64,000 nucleotides of DNA from Albidovulum denitrificans (GCF_002973535.1 NZ_PVEP01000013.1:1-64000), one strand, 5' to 3'; shown: positions 15,685 through 25,151, counted from the stretch's first letter. Made by a program: numbers and translations. Notes: generated by a model not told the origin, from the letters alone.

Positions 15685-17946
15685 ATGGCGCGCATTCCCT
15701 CAAAAACCGAAATCCTCGACTGGATCGCCGACAATCCCGGCCTGACCGCCAAGCGCGACATCGCCAAGGCCTTCGGGATCAAGGGCGCGGACCGGATCGA
15801 GTTGAAGCGCGTGTTGAAGGAGCTTGAGGGCGAAGGCACGCTGGAACGTCGCCGCAAGTCCTACCGCGACCCCGAAAAGCTGCCCCCCGTGACGATCCTG
15901 ATGATCCTGCCGCCCGACCGGAGCGGCGATCAGTTCGCCCGCCCGATGGAATGGCAGGGCGAGGCGCCGGAACCGCGTGTCCTTTTCCAGCCGCGCAAGG
16001 CCGATGCCCCGGTGGCGGAAGGCGACCGCATCCTTGCCCGCGTCAACGAGGTCAGGGGCGAGGATTACCAGTATGAGGCGCGGCTGATCCGCAAGATCGG
16101 CACCAACCCGCACAAGATCCTCGGCATCTTCCGCAAGGCGACGGAGGGCGGGCGGATCGTGCCGATCGACAAGGGTGCGGACAAGGAATGGCAGGTCGCC
16201 GGTGACGCGACGCTGGGCGCCAAGGACGGGGAACTGGTCGAGGCCGAGCAGGCCGGGCCGAAGGGCCGCATGGGCCTGCCAAAGGCGCGGATCATGGAGC
16301 GGCTGGGCGATCCCTCCGCCCCCAAAGCCGTCTCGCTGATCGCGATCCATCAGCACGGCATCCCCGACGATTTCCCCGATGACGTGATCGCCGAATCCGA
16401 CGCGATGAAGCCCGCGGGACTGGAGCAGCGCGAGGATCTGCGCGCGATGCCCTTCGTCACCATCGACCCCGCCGATGCGCGCGACCATGACGACGCCTGC
16501 TATGCCCAGCCCGACGACGACCCGAAGAATGAGGGCGGCCATATCGTCTGGGTCGCCATCGCCGATGTGGCCCATTACGTCACCCCCGGTTCGGCGCTGG
16601 ACCGCGAGGCGCGGCACCGGGGCAATTCCACCTATTTCCCAGACCGTGTCGTGCCGATGCTGCCCGACCGGCTGTCGGGCGACCTTTGTTCGCTGCACGA
16701 AGGCGTGGCGCGGGCGGTGATCGCCGTGCGGATGAAGCTTGATGCCAAGGGCCGCAAGATGTCCCACCGCTTCACGCGGGCGATGATCAAATCGGTCGCC
16801 AGCCTGAATTACACCGAGGTGCAGGAGGCGCAGGACGGCCGCCCGAACGACCGCTGCGCCGCGATCATGGAGGACGTGATCGCCCCGCTTTACGCCGCCT
16901 ATGAGGCGACGAAGACCGAACGCGTGATGCGCCAGCCGCTTGACCTCGACCTGCCCGAACGGCGGATCGAGCTGACCGAGGACGGGCGGGTGAAATCCGT
17001 GGCCTTCCGCGACCGGCTGGACGCGCACCGCCTGATCGAGGAATTCATGATCCTCGCCAATGTCGCGGCGGCCGAGGAACTCGTGCGCCTGCGCCGCCCG
17101 CTTCTGTTCCGCGTGCATGAGGAGCCGAGCCCCGAAAAGCTTGACGCGCTGCGCGAGGTGGCGGAGGCATCGGGCTTTACGCTCGCCAAGGGGCAGGTCC
17201 TTCGCACCGAACACCTCAACCGGCTGCTGGCGCAGGCCGAGGGGACCGATTTCGATGAGTTGATGAACGTCACCACCCTGCGGTCCATGACGCAGGCCTA
17301 TTACGCGCCGGAGAATTTCGGCCATTTCGGCCTTGCGCTGAAGAACTACGCCCATTTCACCTCGCCCATCCGTCGCTATTCCGACCTGATCGTGCATCGC
17401 GCACTGATTTCGGGCCACGACTGGGGCAAGGACGGGCTGTCGGCGCAGGATACCCAGACGCTGAAGGAAACCGCCGAACATATCTCGGAAACCGAGCGGC
17501 GGTCGATGGCGGCGGAACGCGATACGACCGACCGCTATCTGGCCGCCTATCTCGCCGACCGGGTCGGCAACGAATTCGCAGGGAGGATCAGCGGCGTCAC
17601 GCGCTTTGGCTGCTTCGTGCGGCTGGATGAGACGGGGGCGGATGGTCTGATCCCGATCCGCACGCTGGGGCGGGAGTTCTTTCATTACGACGCCCGCACG
17701 CAAACCCTTATGGGGGCCGATACCGGCATGACGCTGTCGGTCGGGCAGCGGGTGACCGTGCGGCTGGCCGAGGCTGTGCCGGTGACCGGCGGGCTGATGC
17801 TGGAACTGCTGGAGGTGGAGGGCGGACCGATGCCCGGCGGCGCCTCGGCCCGGCGCGGCGGCCCGGTCCGGCGCAAGCCGGGGCAGTCGCGTGCCAGGTC
17901 GGGCAAGGTCAAGCGCAAGGTGGAACGCCGCCGCAAGGGCAAGTAG
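15685..17946 (+). CDS. rnr: Ribonuclease R
   Basis: Processive 3'-5' exoribonuclease that degrades structured RNA and takes part in rRNA quality control. 753 aa. Order: an N-terminal winged-helix/cold-shock region (LKRVLKELEGEGTLERRRKSY) to about residue 200. The RNB catalytic domain has the metal-binding aspartates in FVTIDPADARDHDDACYA. The SPIRRYSDLIVHRAL motif follows, then an S1 domain (FAGRISGVTRFGCFVRLDET). A very basic tail rich in Lys and Arg closes the protein. All catalytic residues that I can see are present. Confidence 0.95.
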   Translation: MARIPSKTEILDWIADNPGLTAKRDIAKAFGIKGADRIELKRVLKELEGEGTLERRRKSYRDPEKLPPVTILMILPPDRSGDQFARPMEWQGEAPEPRVLFQPRKADAPVAEGDRILARVNEVRGEDYQYEARLIRKIGTNPHKILGIFRKATEGGRIVPIDKGADKEWQVAGDATLGAKDGELVEAEQAGPKGRMGLPKARIMERLGDPSAPKAVSLIAIHQHGIPDDFPDDVIAESDAMKPAGLEQREDLRAMPFVTIDPADARDHDDACYAQPDDDPKNEGGHIVWVAIADVAHYVTPGSALDREARHRGNSTYFPDRVVPMLPDRLSGDLCSLHEGVARAVIAVRMKLDAKGRKMSHRFTRAMIKSVASLNYTEVQEAQDGRPNDRCAAIMEDVIAPLYAAYEATKTERVMRQPLDLDLPERRIELTEDGRVKSVAFRDRLDAHRLIEEFMILANVAAAEELVRLRRPLLFRVHEEPSPEKLDALREVAEASGFTLAKGQVLRTEHLNRLLAQAEGTDFDELMNVTTLRSMTQAYYAPENFGHFGLALKNYAHFTSPIRRYSDLIVHRALISGHDWGKDGLSAQDTQTLKETAEHISETERRSMAAERDTTDRYLAAYLADRVGNEFAGRISGVTRFGCFVRLDETGADGLIPIRTLGREFFHYDARTQTLMGADTGMTLSVGQRVTVRLAEAVPVTGGLMLELLEVEGGPMPGGASARRGGPVRRKPGQSRARSGKVKRKVERRRKGK

Positions 17947-18031
17947 CATTTCATTGCCGACGCCCAAGGCGGTCCTTCCCGGATCGCGCCATCGCCGCTA
18001 GTCTTGCGGAAAAAGACGAAGGCAACCGGGC

Positions 18032-19270
18032 ATGAAGAAGACCATCCTTTTCCTCGCCGCCGCCCTGCCGGTCTCGGCGCTGGCGGCGGGCGACACATCC
18101 GAACCGGACCACCGGTCCAGCGCAGCAGGGGCCGTGATCCAGGTGACCGCCAATCAGGGTTTCGACCAGTGGATCAAGGGCTTTCGCGCCCGTGCCATCG
18201 CCGAAGGCATCCGCGCGGACACCCTTGACGCCGCCTTCCGCGATGCCAGCTACAGCACCACCGCGATCGAGCGGGACCGCCATCAGAACGAATTCACAAA
18301 GACGATCTGGGACTATCTCGACAGCGCCGCCTCCGAGGTTCGCGTGGCCAATGGGAAGGCCGCGCTGGCAAAGCACCGCGCGCTTCTGGAAAAGATCGAG
18401 CAGACCTATGGCGTCGAAAAGGAAATCGTCACCGCCATCTGGGGGCTTGAAAGCGCCTATGGCACATTTCGCGGGTCGGACCCGCTGATCTCCTCGCTGG
18501 CAACGCTGGCCTATGACGGGCGGCGCGGTGCGTTCTTCGAGGGGCAGTTGATCGACGCGCTGAAGATCCTTCAGGCGGGCGATACCGATGCGCGCCACAT
18601 GACCGGAAGCTGGGCCGGGGCGATGGGGCATACGCAGTTCATGCCCTCTTCCTACCTCGCCTATGCGGTCGATTTCACCGGCGACGGCAAGCGCGACATC
18701 TGGTCGGACGATCCCGCCGACGCGCTGGCCTCGACCGCCGCCTATCTGGCGCATTTCGGCTGGACCAAGGGCCAGCCCTGGGGGGTGGAGGTCCGGGTGC
18801 CAGAGGGGTTCGACTATGCCCTGACGGGCGAGCGGGTGACAAAATCCGCCGCCGGTTGGGCCGCGCTTGGCATCCGCGACATGGACGGGGGGCGGGTCGG
18901 TGATCATGGCCCGGCCTCGATCCTGATGCCCGCGGGGGCGCGCGGCGCGGCCTTCATGATCTTCGAGAACTTCCACGTCCTCGAACGCTACAACACCGCC
19001 GATGCCTATGTGATCGGCGTCGGCCACCTTGCCGACCGGATCGCGGGCGGCCCGCCGATCAAGGCCGAGTGGCCGCGCGAGGACCGCGCGCTTCTACTGG
19101 CTGAACGGCAGGAGTTGCAGGACCGCCTGACCCGCGCCGGTTTCGACACGCAGGGCGTGGACGGCAAGATCGGCCCCAACACCATCGCCGCCGTCCGCGC
19201 CTTTCAACGCGCCAAGGGCCTTGTGCCGGACGGCTATGCGAGCCTCGATATTCTGAAACGATTGCGGTGA
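18032..19270 (+). CDS. MltB-type lytic murein transglycosylase with PG-binding domain
   Basis: Periplasmic enzyme that cleaves the MurNAc-GlcNAc bond in peptidoglycan to the 1,6-anhydro product. 412 aa. The signal peptide MKKTILFLAAALPVSALA has no lipobox, so it is soluble rather than a lipoprotein. The family-3 (MltB) catalytic Glu is in TAIWGLESAYG, followed by GSWAGAMGHTQFMPSSYLAYA. Residues about 355-412 form a PG_binding_1 domain (ELQDRLTRAGFDTQGVDGKI... AVRAFQRAKGLVPDG). It probably acts in wall remodelling. It stands alone and is followed by a palindromic REP-like pair. Confidence 0.9.
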   Translation: MKKTILFLAAALPVSALAAGDTSEPDHRSSAAGAVIQVTANQGFDQWIKGFRARAIAEGIRADTLDAAFRDASYSTTAIERDRHQNEFTKTIWDYLDSAASEVRVANGKAALAKHRALLEKIEQTYGVEKEIVTAIWGLESAYGTFRGSDPLISSLATLAYDGRRGAFFEGQLIDALKILQAGDTDARHMTGSWAGAMGHTQFMPSSYLAYAVDFTGDGKRDIWSDDPADALASTAAYLAHFGWTKGQPWGVEVRVPEGFDYALTGERVTKSAAGWAALGIRDMDGGRVGDHGPASILMPAGARGAAFMIFENFHVLERYNTADAYVIGVGHLADRIAGGPPIKAEWPREDRALLLAERQELQDRLTRAGFDTQGVDGKIGPNTIAAVRAFQRAKGLVPDGYASLDILKRLR

Positions 19271-19276
19271 GGGGGC

Positions 19277-19338
19277 GTCCCGGACCTGATCCGGGACCCC
19301 TCACTCCGGCGGCGGAGGTCCCGGATCAAGTCCGGGAC
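19277..19338. repeat. REP-like pair of inverted palindromes
   Basis: Two 21-bp palindromes at 19277-19297 and 19318-19338. Each has arms GTCCCGGA / TCCGGGAC around a 5-nt loop (CCTGA and TCAAG). The second is the reverse complement of the first apart from one base, so the whole 62 bp can also fold as one long hairpin. It lies between the convergent lytic-transglycosylase and gabT genes. Its layout is like a BIME/REP pair and it may act as a terminator for both. Confidence 0.8.
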
Positions 19339-19353
19339 GGGAAGATATGTCCC

Positions 19354-20619
19354 TTACCGCGCGGCGCGGATCGACTCTTCCAGCTTGCCCAGCGCCTCGG
19401 TGAAGACCGCATCCTGAATGGTGATCGGCGAGAGGAAGCGGATCACGTTGCCGTGGACGCCGCAGGTCAGCAGGAGAAGGCCGCGCTTCAGCGCCTCGGC
19501 CCGGACCTTGTTCGCGAAATCGGCCGAAGGCTTGCCGCCAAGGTTGAACTCCACCGCGTTCATGAAGCCGGGGCCGCGTATGTCCACGATTTCCGGCACA
19601 TCGTCACGCAGGCTGGACAGGTGCTGTTTCAGCCGCGCGCCAAGCTGGTTGGCGCGGTCGCACAGCCCCTCTTCCTCGATCACGTCGAGAACGGCATTGG
19701 CCGCCGCGATGCCCAGCGGGCTGCCGCCGTAGGTGCCGCCAAGACCGCCCGGCGCGGGGGCGTCCATGATCTCGGCCCGGCCGGTGACGGCGGCAAGCGG
19801 GAAGCCCCCGGCCAGCGATTTGGCCATGGTCGTCAGGTCCGGTGCGACCTCATGGTGGTCCATGGCGAACATCTTGCCGGTACGGGCAAAGCCGGTCTGC
19901 ACCTCATCCGCGATCAGCAGGATGCCGTGTTCGTCGCAGATCGCGCGAAGCTGTTTCATGAATTCGCGCGGCGCCTCATAGAACCCACCCTCGCCCTGCA
20001 CGGGTTCAAGGATGATCGCGGCGACGCGCTTGGGATCGACATCGGCCTTGAAGAGGTAGTTCAGCGCGTCGATGGATTTCTCCGTCGTCATGCCGTGCAG
20101 TTCGACCGGGAAGGGAACGTGGAAGACATCGTTCGGCATCGCGCCAAAGCCGACCTTGTAGGGCACGACCTTGCCGGTCAGCGCCATGCCCATGAAGGTG
20201 CGGCCGTGGAAGGCGCCGGTGAAGGCGACGACCGCCTGACGCCCGGTCGCGGCGCGGGCGATCTTGATCGCGTTTTCCACCGCCTCGGCGCCGGTGGTGA
20301 CGAAGATCGACTTCTTCTCCCCCTTGCCGGGCACCATGCCGTTCAGACGCTCGGCCAGGCGGACGTAGTTTTCGTAAGGCACGACCTGGTGGCAGGTATG
20401 GGTGAAGTGGTCGATCTGGTCCTTGACGGCCGCGATCACCTTGGGGTGCCGGTGGCCGGTGTTCAGAACCGCGATGCCCGACGCGAAGTCGATATAACGG
20501 TTGCCCTCCTTGTCCCAGATCTCGGAATTCTCGGCCCGGTCGGCATAAATCTGGGTCATCACGCCCACGCCGCGTGACATGGCGGCCTGACGGCGTTTTT
20601 CGATCTCGGCGTTCTGCAT
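19354..20619 (-). CDS. gabT: 4-aminobutyrate--2-oxoglutarate transaminase
   Basis: Class III PLP aminotransferase converting GABA to succinate semialdehyde. Diagnostic stretches: ASGIAVLNTGHRHPKVI near the N-terminus, TTGAEAVENAIKIARAATGR, AFHGRT, EPVQGEGGF, and ADEVQTGFARTGKMFAMDH. The PLP Schiff-base lysine is in TMAKSLAGGFPLAAV, with GGTYGGSPL after it. About 421 aa, normal. I prefer ATG at 20619, which has GGGAG seven bases upstream; ATGs at 20625 and 20640 are alternatives. The partner gabD is not in this window, so substrate use is inferred from sequence only. Confidence 0.88.
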   Translation of the reverse strand: MQNAEIEKRRQAAMSRGVGVMTQIYADRAENSEIWDKEGNRYIDFASGIAVLNTGHRHPKVIAAVKDQIDHFTHTCHQVVPYENYVRLAERLNGMVPGKGEKKSIFVTTGAEAVENAIKIARAATGRQAVVAFTGAFHGRTFMGMALTGKVVPYKVGFGAMPNDVFHVPFPVELHGMTTEKSIDALNYLFKADVDPKRVAAIILEPVQGEGGFYEAPREFMKQLRAICDEHGILLIADEVQTGFARTGKMFAMDHHEVAPDLTTMAKSLAGGFPLAAVTGRAEIMDAPAPGGLGGTYGGSPLGIAAANAVLDVIEEEGLCDRANQLGARLKQHLSSLRDDVPEIVDIRGPGFMNAVEFNLGGKPSADFANKVRAEALKRGLLLLTCGVHGNVIRFLSPITIQDAVFTEALGKLEESIRAAR

Positions 20620-20775
20620 GGACATACTCCCGTTCAGCAAGGCGCGGCAGCAGGGCCGCGAGAACCCCGGTCCTCATCCGCGAGTCAGGGCGTCGCGCGC
20701 AAAATATGATCAAAATCCGCCGTGTGGAAGGGACCTGTTGGGGGATGTAGGCGGTTTCCGGGGGGCCTGCCCGCG

Positions 20776-21924
20776 CTATTCAAGGCGGTCGACAAGAGCC
20801 GCCAGCATCCGGTCGCAGGCGGCAAGCTGATCCTCGGCGATGAACTCATCCGCGCGGTGACCCTGATCCATCGAGCCCGGCCCGCAAACGACGGTGGGAA
20901 TGCCCTTCTCGGCGAAGAACCCGGCCTCGGTCCCGAAGGCGACCTTCGTGATGCCAGACGTCCCGGCGAGGGCAGAGACGGTGGCGACGACCTCCGCACC
21001 CGGCGGCGTGGACAGGCCGGGATAGCGGTTGGTCTCATCAATCCCGATCCCCGCGCCGGGGTGGCGCATGGCCAGCGCCACGCCTTCCGCCGCGCGGCCT
21101 ATCCGGTCGATGATCCCCTCCACCGGCTCTTCGGCCAGATGGCGGATCTCAAAATCGACCGTGGCGCGGTCCGGCACGATGTTCAGCGCCGCGCCCCCGG
21201 ACATCAGGCCCGCATGGACGGTGCTGCATGGCACGTCGTAGGCCGGGTCCTGCGCGCCCTCGTCGGCCAGATACGCCTGTTCCGCCCGCAGGACACCGAC
21301 GAAATCCGCCGCCAGATGCAGCGCATTGACAAAGCGCGGCGCCAGCGCCGAATGGCCCGCGACGCCGTGGCAGGTCGCGCGATAAACAGCCTTGCCCTTG
21401 TGGCCAACCGCCACGCGCATCCCCGTCGGTTCCCCCACGATGCAGAATTCCGGGCGGCCGAGGGCCGGGATCACATGGTCGATGATCCCCCGAATGCCAA
21501 GACAGCCGACCTCCTCGTCATAGGACAGCGCCAGCAGAAGCGGCCGGGTAAGGTCCCGTTGCGCAGCCATCCCCGCCACCGCGAGCGCCGAGGCGAGGAA
21601 GCCCTTCATATCGGCCGTCCCGCGCCCGTAAAGCCGCCCCACGGCCCGCCGCAGACGAAAGGGATCGCCCTGCCATGCCTGCCCCGCGACCGGCACGACA
21701 TCGCTATGGGCGGACAACAGCGCGCCGCCATCGCCCGCAGGCCCGATCCGCGCCAGAAGCGCGGCCTTGGTCCCATCCGGGCTGTCGATCCGGGTGACAG
21801 CGGCGCCGAGGCCGTCCAGATATTCGGCCACGAAGCCGATCAGCGGCAGGTTGCTGGCCGAACTGATGGTCGGGAAGCCGATCAGCCGCTCCAGCAGATC
21901 AGGGGTGGACAGCGCCCCGGTCAT
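20776..21924 (-). CDS. ArgE-like M20 deacylase in a catabolic cluster
   Basis: Di-zinc M20 amidohydrolase resembling acetylornithine deacetylase, 382 aa. Metal motifs: SAHSDVVPVAG, YGRGTADMKGF, LSYDEEVGCLG (catalytic Glu pair), CIVGEPTG, and PGSMDQGHRADEF near the C-terminus. Sequence alone fits ArgE. However, it is the last gene of a minus-strand cluster with an FAD monooxygenase, RidA, DUF1028 and a TMADH-like flavoenzyme, and it overlaps the latter by 4 nt. It may therefore hydrolyse an N-acyl or N-carbamoyl intermediate of that pathway instead of acting in arginine synthesis. Confidence 0.82.
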   Translation of the reverse strand: MTGALSTPDLLERLIGFPTISSASNLPLIGFVAEYLDGLGAAVTRIDSPDGTKAALLARIGPAGDGGALLSAHSDVVPVAGQAWQGDPFRLRRAVGRLYGRGTADMKGFLASALAVAGMAAQRDLTRPLLLALSYDEEVGCLGIRGIIDHVIPALGRPEFCIVGEPTGMRVAVGHKGKAVYRATCHGVAGHSALAPRFVNALHLAADFVGVLRAEQAYLADEGAQDPAYDVPCSTVHAGLMSGGAALNIVPDRATVDFEIRHLAEEPVEGIIDRIGRAAEGVALAMRHPGAGIGIDETNRYPGLSTPPGAEVVATVSALAGTSGITKVAFGTEAGFFAEKGIPTVVCGPGSMDQGHRADEFIAEDQLAACDRMLAALVDRLE

Positions 21925-23984
21925 GCCAGCGCCGTCACTTCGCGCCGGAAAGGCAGCGCATCGCCGATGTCGGGCATGTCAAGCGCACGCGCATAGCGAT
22001 GCCCGGCATAGGTCGCCCAGGCGATCGGTCCCGGCGCATTGGCATCGCCGATCACCTTGACCGAGGCGATGCCCGCATCGGCCCAGTCCGCCTGCCGCGC
22101 CATCAGGTCGCGGAAAAGCGCATCGTCGGGCAGGCGTGACGCGACCATGACAACCGCGCCGCAGCCGATATGGCCCGCCGCACCCGTGTAGCTGCACGCC
22201 GTCTGAACCCCGTCCGCACGGATCGCCGCAACCCCGGTGTTCAGCACGATCCGCACCCCGGCCTCCACCAGCCGCCGGTGGATCGCGGCCTGTTCCAGCG
22301 TGTTCAGCGTCCAGTCAGAGACATAGGCGGATGTGGTGACGAAGGTGACCTTGCACCCCTTCCGCGCCAGAAGCTCGGCGATCACGCCGCCCATATAGTA
22401 ATGGTCGTCGTCAAACAGCACGACCTCACCCCCCGGCAGCCGTCCGGCCATGATGTCGTCGGGCGTGAAGACGGGCATCGCCGGATCGGCCGGGATCGGC
22501 ACGACATGCAGCCGCGCCACGCCATCGGCCCGCCAGTGCGATCCGGTCGCGACGCAGATATGCTGAAACCCGAAATCGAGGATCTGGCCCGCATCAAGCC
22601 TGCTGTCGAAATAGCTCTCAACATTCGGCCGCTGCGACAGTTGATAGGCACGGTAATCCGCGACCCGGCCCCAGGCCGACAGGCCGGGCAGCAACCGCTC
22701 CCGCGCGACACGACCGCCAAGGTCGGTCCCCGCCTCGGCCAGCGCCACGTCATAGCCGCGCAGCGACAGGGCGCGCGCCGCCTCAAGCCCCGCTGGTCCC
22801 GCGCCGACGATCAGCACCGACTGGCTCTCCCCCTTCGTATTCATCCGCTCCGGGTGCCAGCCCTTGCGCCATTCCTCCATGAAGGTGGGGTTCTGCGTAC
22901 AGCGGGAGATCGACATGGTCATGTCGCCGGTGATGCAGATGTTGCAGCCGATGCATTCGCGGATGTCCTCGACCCTGCCCTCCTCCACCTTCTTCGGCAG
23001 GAAGGGATCGGCGATCGAGGGGCGCGCGCAGCCGATGAAGTCCAGCACCCCCTGCCGCACCAGCCGCGCCATCAGGTCGGGCGAGGTAAAACGGCCGACA
23101 CCCACGACCGGTTTCGCGGTCAGTTCGCGAATGCCGGTGACAAGGGTTTCCTGCGCGGCCTCCTCCTTGAAGCGGCTCGGGCCGGAGCAGTCCTCCCACG
23201 TTCCCTGCGCAAGGTCCCAAAGGTCCGGCAGATCGCGGTTCATCTCGATGAAATCCCTGACCTCGGCATTGGAAAAGCCAAGATCACCAATGGTCTCGTC
23301 CAGGCTTACCCGCAGCGTGATCGCCATCGTGTCGCCGACCGCCTCGCGCATGTCGGCCACCACCTCATTGACGAAGCGCGCCCGGTTTTCGAGGCTGCCG
23401 CCGTATTCATCCGTCCGCTGGTTGGTGGCGCGCGACAGGAAATGCTGAAACACGCCGAAGCCATGCGCGCCGTAAAGGCAGATCAGATCGAACCCCGCCG
23501 CCTTCGACCGCTTCGCCGCGTTCACGAACCAGCGGCGCAGGTTGCGAATGTCGGTCCTGTCCATCGCGCGGGCCTGTACCGGATCGTTGGTGAAGGTGCG
23601 GATCGGCCCGGCAGAGGGGGCCAGCGGCACCTCCTTGGTGTAGAAATTCGGCCCGTTGATGCCGGAATAGGCCAGCTGGATCCCCGCCAGCGCGCCATGG
23701 CTTTTCATCGCCTCGGACATGCGCCGCAAAGCCGGAATGTCGGCATCGTCCCAAAGCCGCAACTCGATGAAGGGCGTGATTTCGGAGGTATGGTGCATCT
23801 CCGTCTGCTCGGTAAAGATGACGCCCCAGCCGCCTTCCGCCTTCACCCCCCGCATCGCCGCCACGGCCGAGGGGTCGCGATAGCCGCCGCCATTGCAATG
23901 CGGCACCTGATAGAAACGGTTCTTCGCTGTCAGCGGGCCGATCCTGACCTGCTCGAACAGAATATCATGTCCGGGATCGCGCAT
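21921..23984 (-). CDS. Trimethylamine-dehydrogenase-family iron-sulfur flavoprotein, altered substrate pocket
   Basis: 687-aa enzyme with the TMADH layout. An N-terminal FMN TIM-barrel (1-330) opens DPGHDILFEQVRIGP and contains Cys30, the residue that covalently holds FMN in TMADH. A [4Fe-4S] motif follows with Cys344, 347, 350 and 362 (CIGCNIC...RCTQNP). Then comes a Rossmann FAD/NAD-like region (LIVGAGPAGLEAARAL at about 391-406). Of the aromatic bowl that binds trimethylammonium in TMADH (Tyr60, Trp264, Trp355), position 60 is Gln and the third is not aromatic; Trp263 remains. The substrate is therefore probably another N-methylated or amine compound. It overlaps argE-like by 4 nt. Confidence 0.85.
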   Translation of the reverse strand: MRDPGHDILFEQVRIGPLTAKNRFYQVPHCNGGGYRDPSAVAAMRGVKAEGGWGVIFTEQTEMHHTSEITPFIELRLWDDADIPALRRMSEAMKSHGALAGIQLAYSGINGPNFYTKEVPLAPSAGPIRTFTNDPVQARAMDRTDIRNLRRWFVNAAKRSKAAGFDLICLYGAHGFGVFQHFLSRATNQRTDEYGGSLENRARFVNEVVADMREAVGDTMAITLRVSLDETIGDLGFSNAEVRDFIEMNRDLPDLWDLAQGTWEDCSGPSRFKEEAAQETLVTGIRELTAKPVVGVGRFTSPDLMARLVRQGVLDFIGCARPSIADPFLPKKVEEGRVEDIRECIGCNICITGDMTMSISRCTQNPTFMEEWRKGWHPERMNTKGESQSVLIVGAGPAGLEAARALSLRGYDVALAEAGTDLGGRVARERLLPGLSAWGRVADYRAYQLSQRPNVESYFDSRLDAGQILDFGFQHICVATGSHWRADGVARLHVVPIPADPAMPVFTPDDIMAGRLPGGEVVLFDDDHYYMGGVIAELLARKGCKVTFVTTSAYVSDWTLNTLEQAAIHRRLVEAGVRIVLNTGVAAIRADGVQTACSYTGAAGHIGCGAVVMVASRLPDDALFRDLMARQADWADAGIASVKVIGDANAPGPIAWATYAGHRYARALDMPDIGDALPFRREVTALA

Positions 23985-23996
23985 CCGGTCTTCCCC

Positions 23997-24665
23997 CTAT
24001 TCGTCGCCCGGCACACCGTAGGACGGCGCCTCGACCGGGTTCAGCGCGCGGGTCACATAGGCATCGGCCTGCGGCGCGTAGACGTCCCAGGCCCGCGCGA
24101 TGGCCTCGATCGGGCAGCCCTCGTCGATCCAGTCGCAGCGCAGTTCGGCATAGGGCCAGGCCTCGCGCCCGACGATCAGCATCCCGGCCGAATGCACCGG
24201 CCCCGCCTCGCCCCCCGCCGCGACGCCGGCGCGCATCGCGGCGATCAACCGGTCGCCCAGCGGCCCCGCCGCCGCGCCGAAGGCCGCCACCATGGCCGCC
24301 GGGACGCCGTCATTGGCCAGAAGGTTGCCCCCCGCCGCGCAGTCCGGCCCCGCGGCCTGCGTCCAGATGCCCAGCGCCCTGGCGCCGGAATGGATGGCGG
24401 GCGCCCCGGTCGCACCGATGGCCAGCACCTGCCGATAATCAGGAAACCGCTCCACCGCCAGCGCCGCCGCGATGGCATCGGCCCCTTCGCCCAGCGCCGC
24501 CAGCATCGCCGGCCCCAGCGCCGGGTTGGTCACGTTCTGCGACGCCGCCGCCCCCGCGCCCGCCTTCGCAAAGGCGCACCGCGCCGCGACCGCAGGCGAG
24601 GATGAGGAAATCGCCACCCCGAACTGCCCGCTGGTCCCGCACCGCGCCACGATGGAAAAGGTCAT
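23997..24665 (-). CDS. DUF1028 protein (Ntn-hydrolase-like)
   Basis: 222-aa protein of the DUF1028 family, which has an Ntn-hydrolase-like fold. The N-terminal signature is MTFSIVARCGTSGQFGVAISSSSPAVAARC. An internal NVTNPALGPAMLAALGEG and GNLLANDGVPAAMVAAF also fit. The biochemical role is not established; in other genomes the family is often found with RidA and M20 peptidases, as here. It lies 12 nt upstream of the TMADH-like gene and is part of the same transcription unit. Confidence 0.85.
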   Translation of the reverse strand: MTFSIVARCGTSGQFGVAISSSSPAVAARCAFAKAGAGAAASQNVTNPALGPAMLAALGEGADAIAAALAVERFPDYRQVLAIGATGAPAIHSGARALGIWTQAAGPDCAAGGNLLANDGVPAAMVAAFGAAAGPLGDRLIAAMRAGVAAGGEAGPVHSAGMLIVGREAWPYAELRCDWIDEGCPIEAIARAWDVYAPQADAYVTRALNPVEAPSYGVPGDE

Positions 24666-24737
24666 GCCACGCCCCCCCCCTTCTTCGTTGCCAAAATACT
24701 CTCGGGGGTCCGGGGGGTGAACCCCCCGGTCCCGCCC

Positions 24738-25151
24738 TCAATCCGGGATCACCGCCGTCGCGTCGATCTCCACCAGCCAGGAAGGCCGCGCCAGCGCCGT
24801 CACCACCACCCCGGTCGATACCGGATGCACACCCTTGATGTATTCGCCCATCACCCGATAGACCGCCTCGCGGTGGCGCACATCGGTCAGGTAGACGACG
24901 ACCTTGCAGAGATGCTCCATCCGCCCGCCCGCCTCCTCGATCAGCTGGCGGATGTTCTGCATCACCTTGTGGGTCTGCTCCGCCGCGTCATGGCTGCCGA
25001 TATCGGCGGCGGTGTCGAGGTCCTGCGGACATTGGCCGCGCAGGAAGATCATCGTGCCGCGCGCGACGACCGCCTGGCAGAGATCGTTGTCGAGCTTCTG
25101 TTCGGGATAAGTGTCCTTGGTATTGAACTTGCGGATACGGGTATGGGCCAT
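24738..25151 (-). CDS. RidA-family enamine/imine deaminase-like protein
   Basis: 137-aa YjgF/YER057c/UK114 protein. Conserved stretches: FLRGQCPQDLDTAADIGSHDAAEQTHKVM near the middle and YLTDVRHREAVYRVM. The C-terminal HPVSTGVVVTALARPSWLVEIDATAV carries the trimer-site Arg that in RidA binds the substrate carboxylate. The likely job is to hydrolyse reactive enamines or imines formed by the flavoenzymes of the same cluster. Its ATG overlaps the upstream gene's TGA by one base (TGATG). About 70 bp separates it from DUF1028. Confidence 0.9.
   Translation of the reverse strand: MAHTRIRKFNTKDTYPEQKLDNDLCQAVVARGTMIFLRGQCPQDLDTAADIGSHDAAEQTHKVMQNIRQLIEEAGGRMEHLCKVVVYLTDVRHREAVYRVMGEYIKGVHPVSTGVVVTALARPSWLVEIDATAVIPD

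Noticed and set aside
17944-17957. TAGCATTTCATT after the rnr stop, similar to the end of the dispersed element
   Set aside because: Only about 10 bases match and the rest of the element is absent, so a third copy cannot be claimed.
15700-17967. 755-codon frame antisense to rnr
   Set aside because: It mirrors the rnr reading frame almost exactly and has shadow-type composition; rnr has full catalytic motifs.
22170-24605. 811-codon plus-strand frame across the TMADH-like and DUF1028 genes
   Set aside because: It crosses a gene boundary on the opposite strand and has no recognisable motifs.
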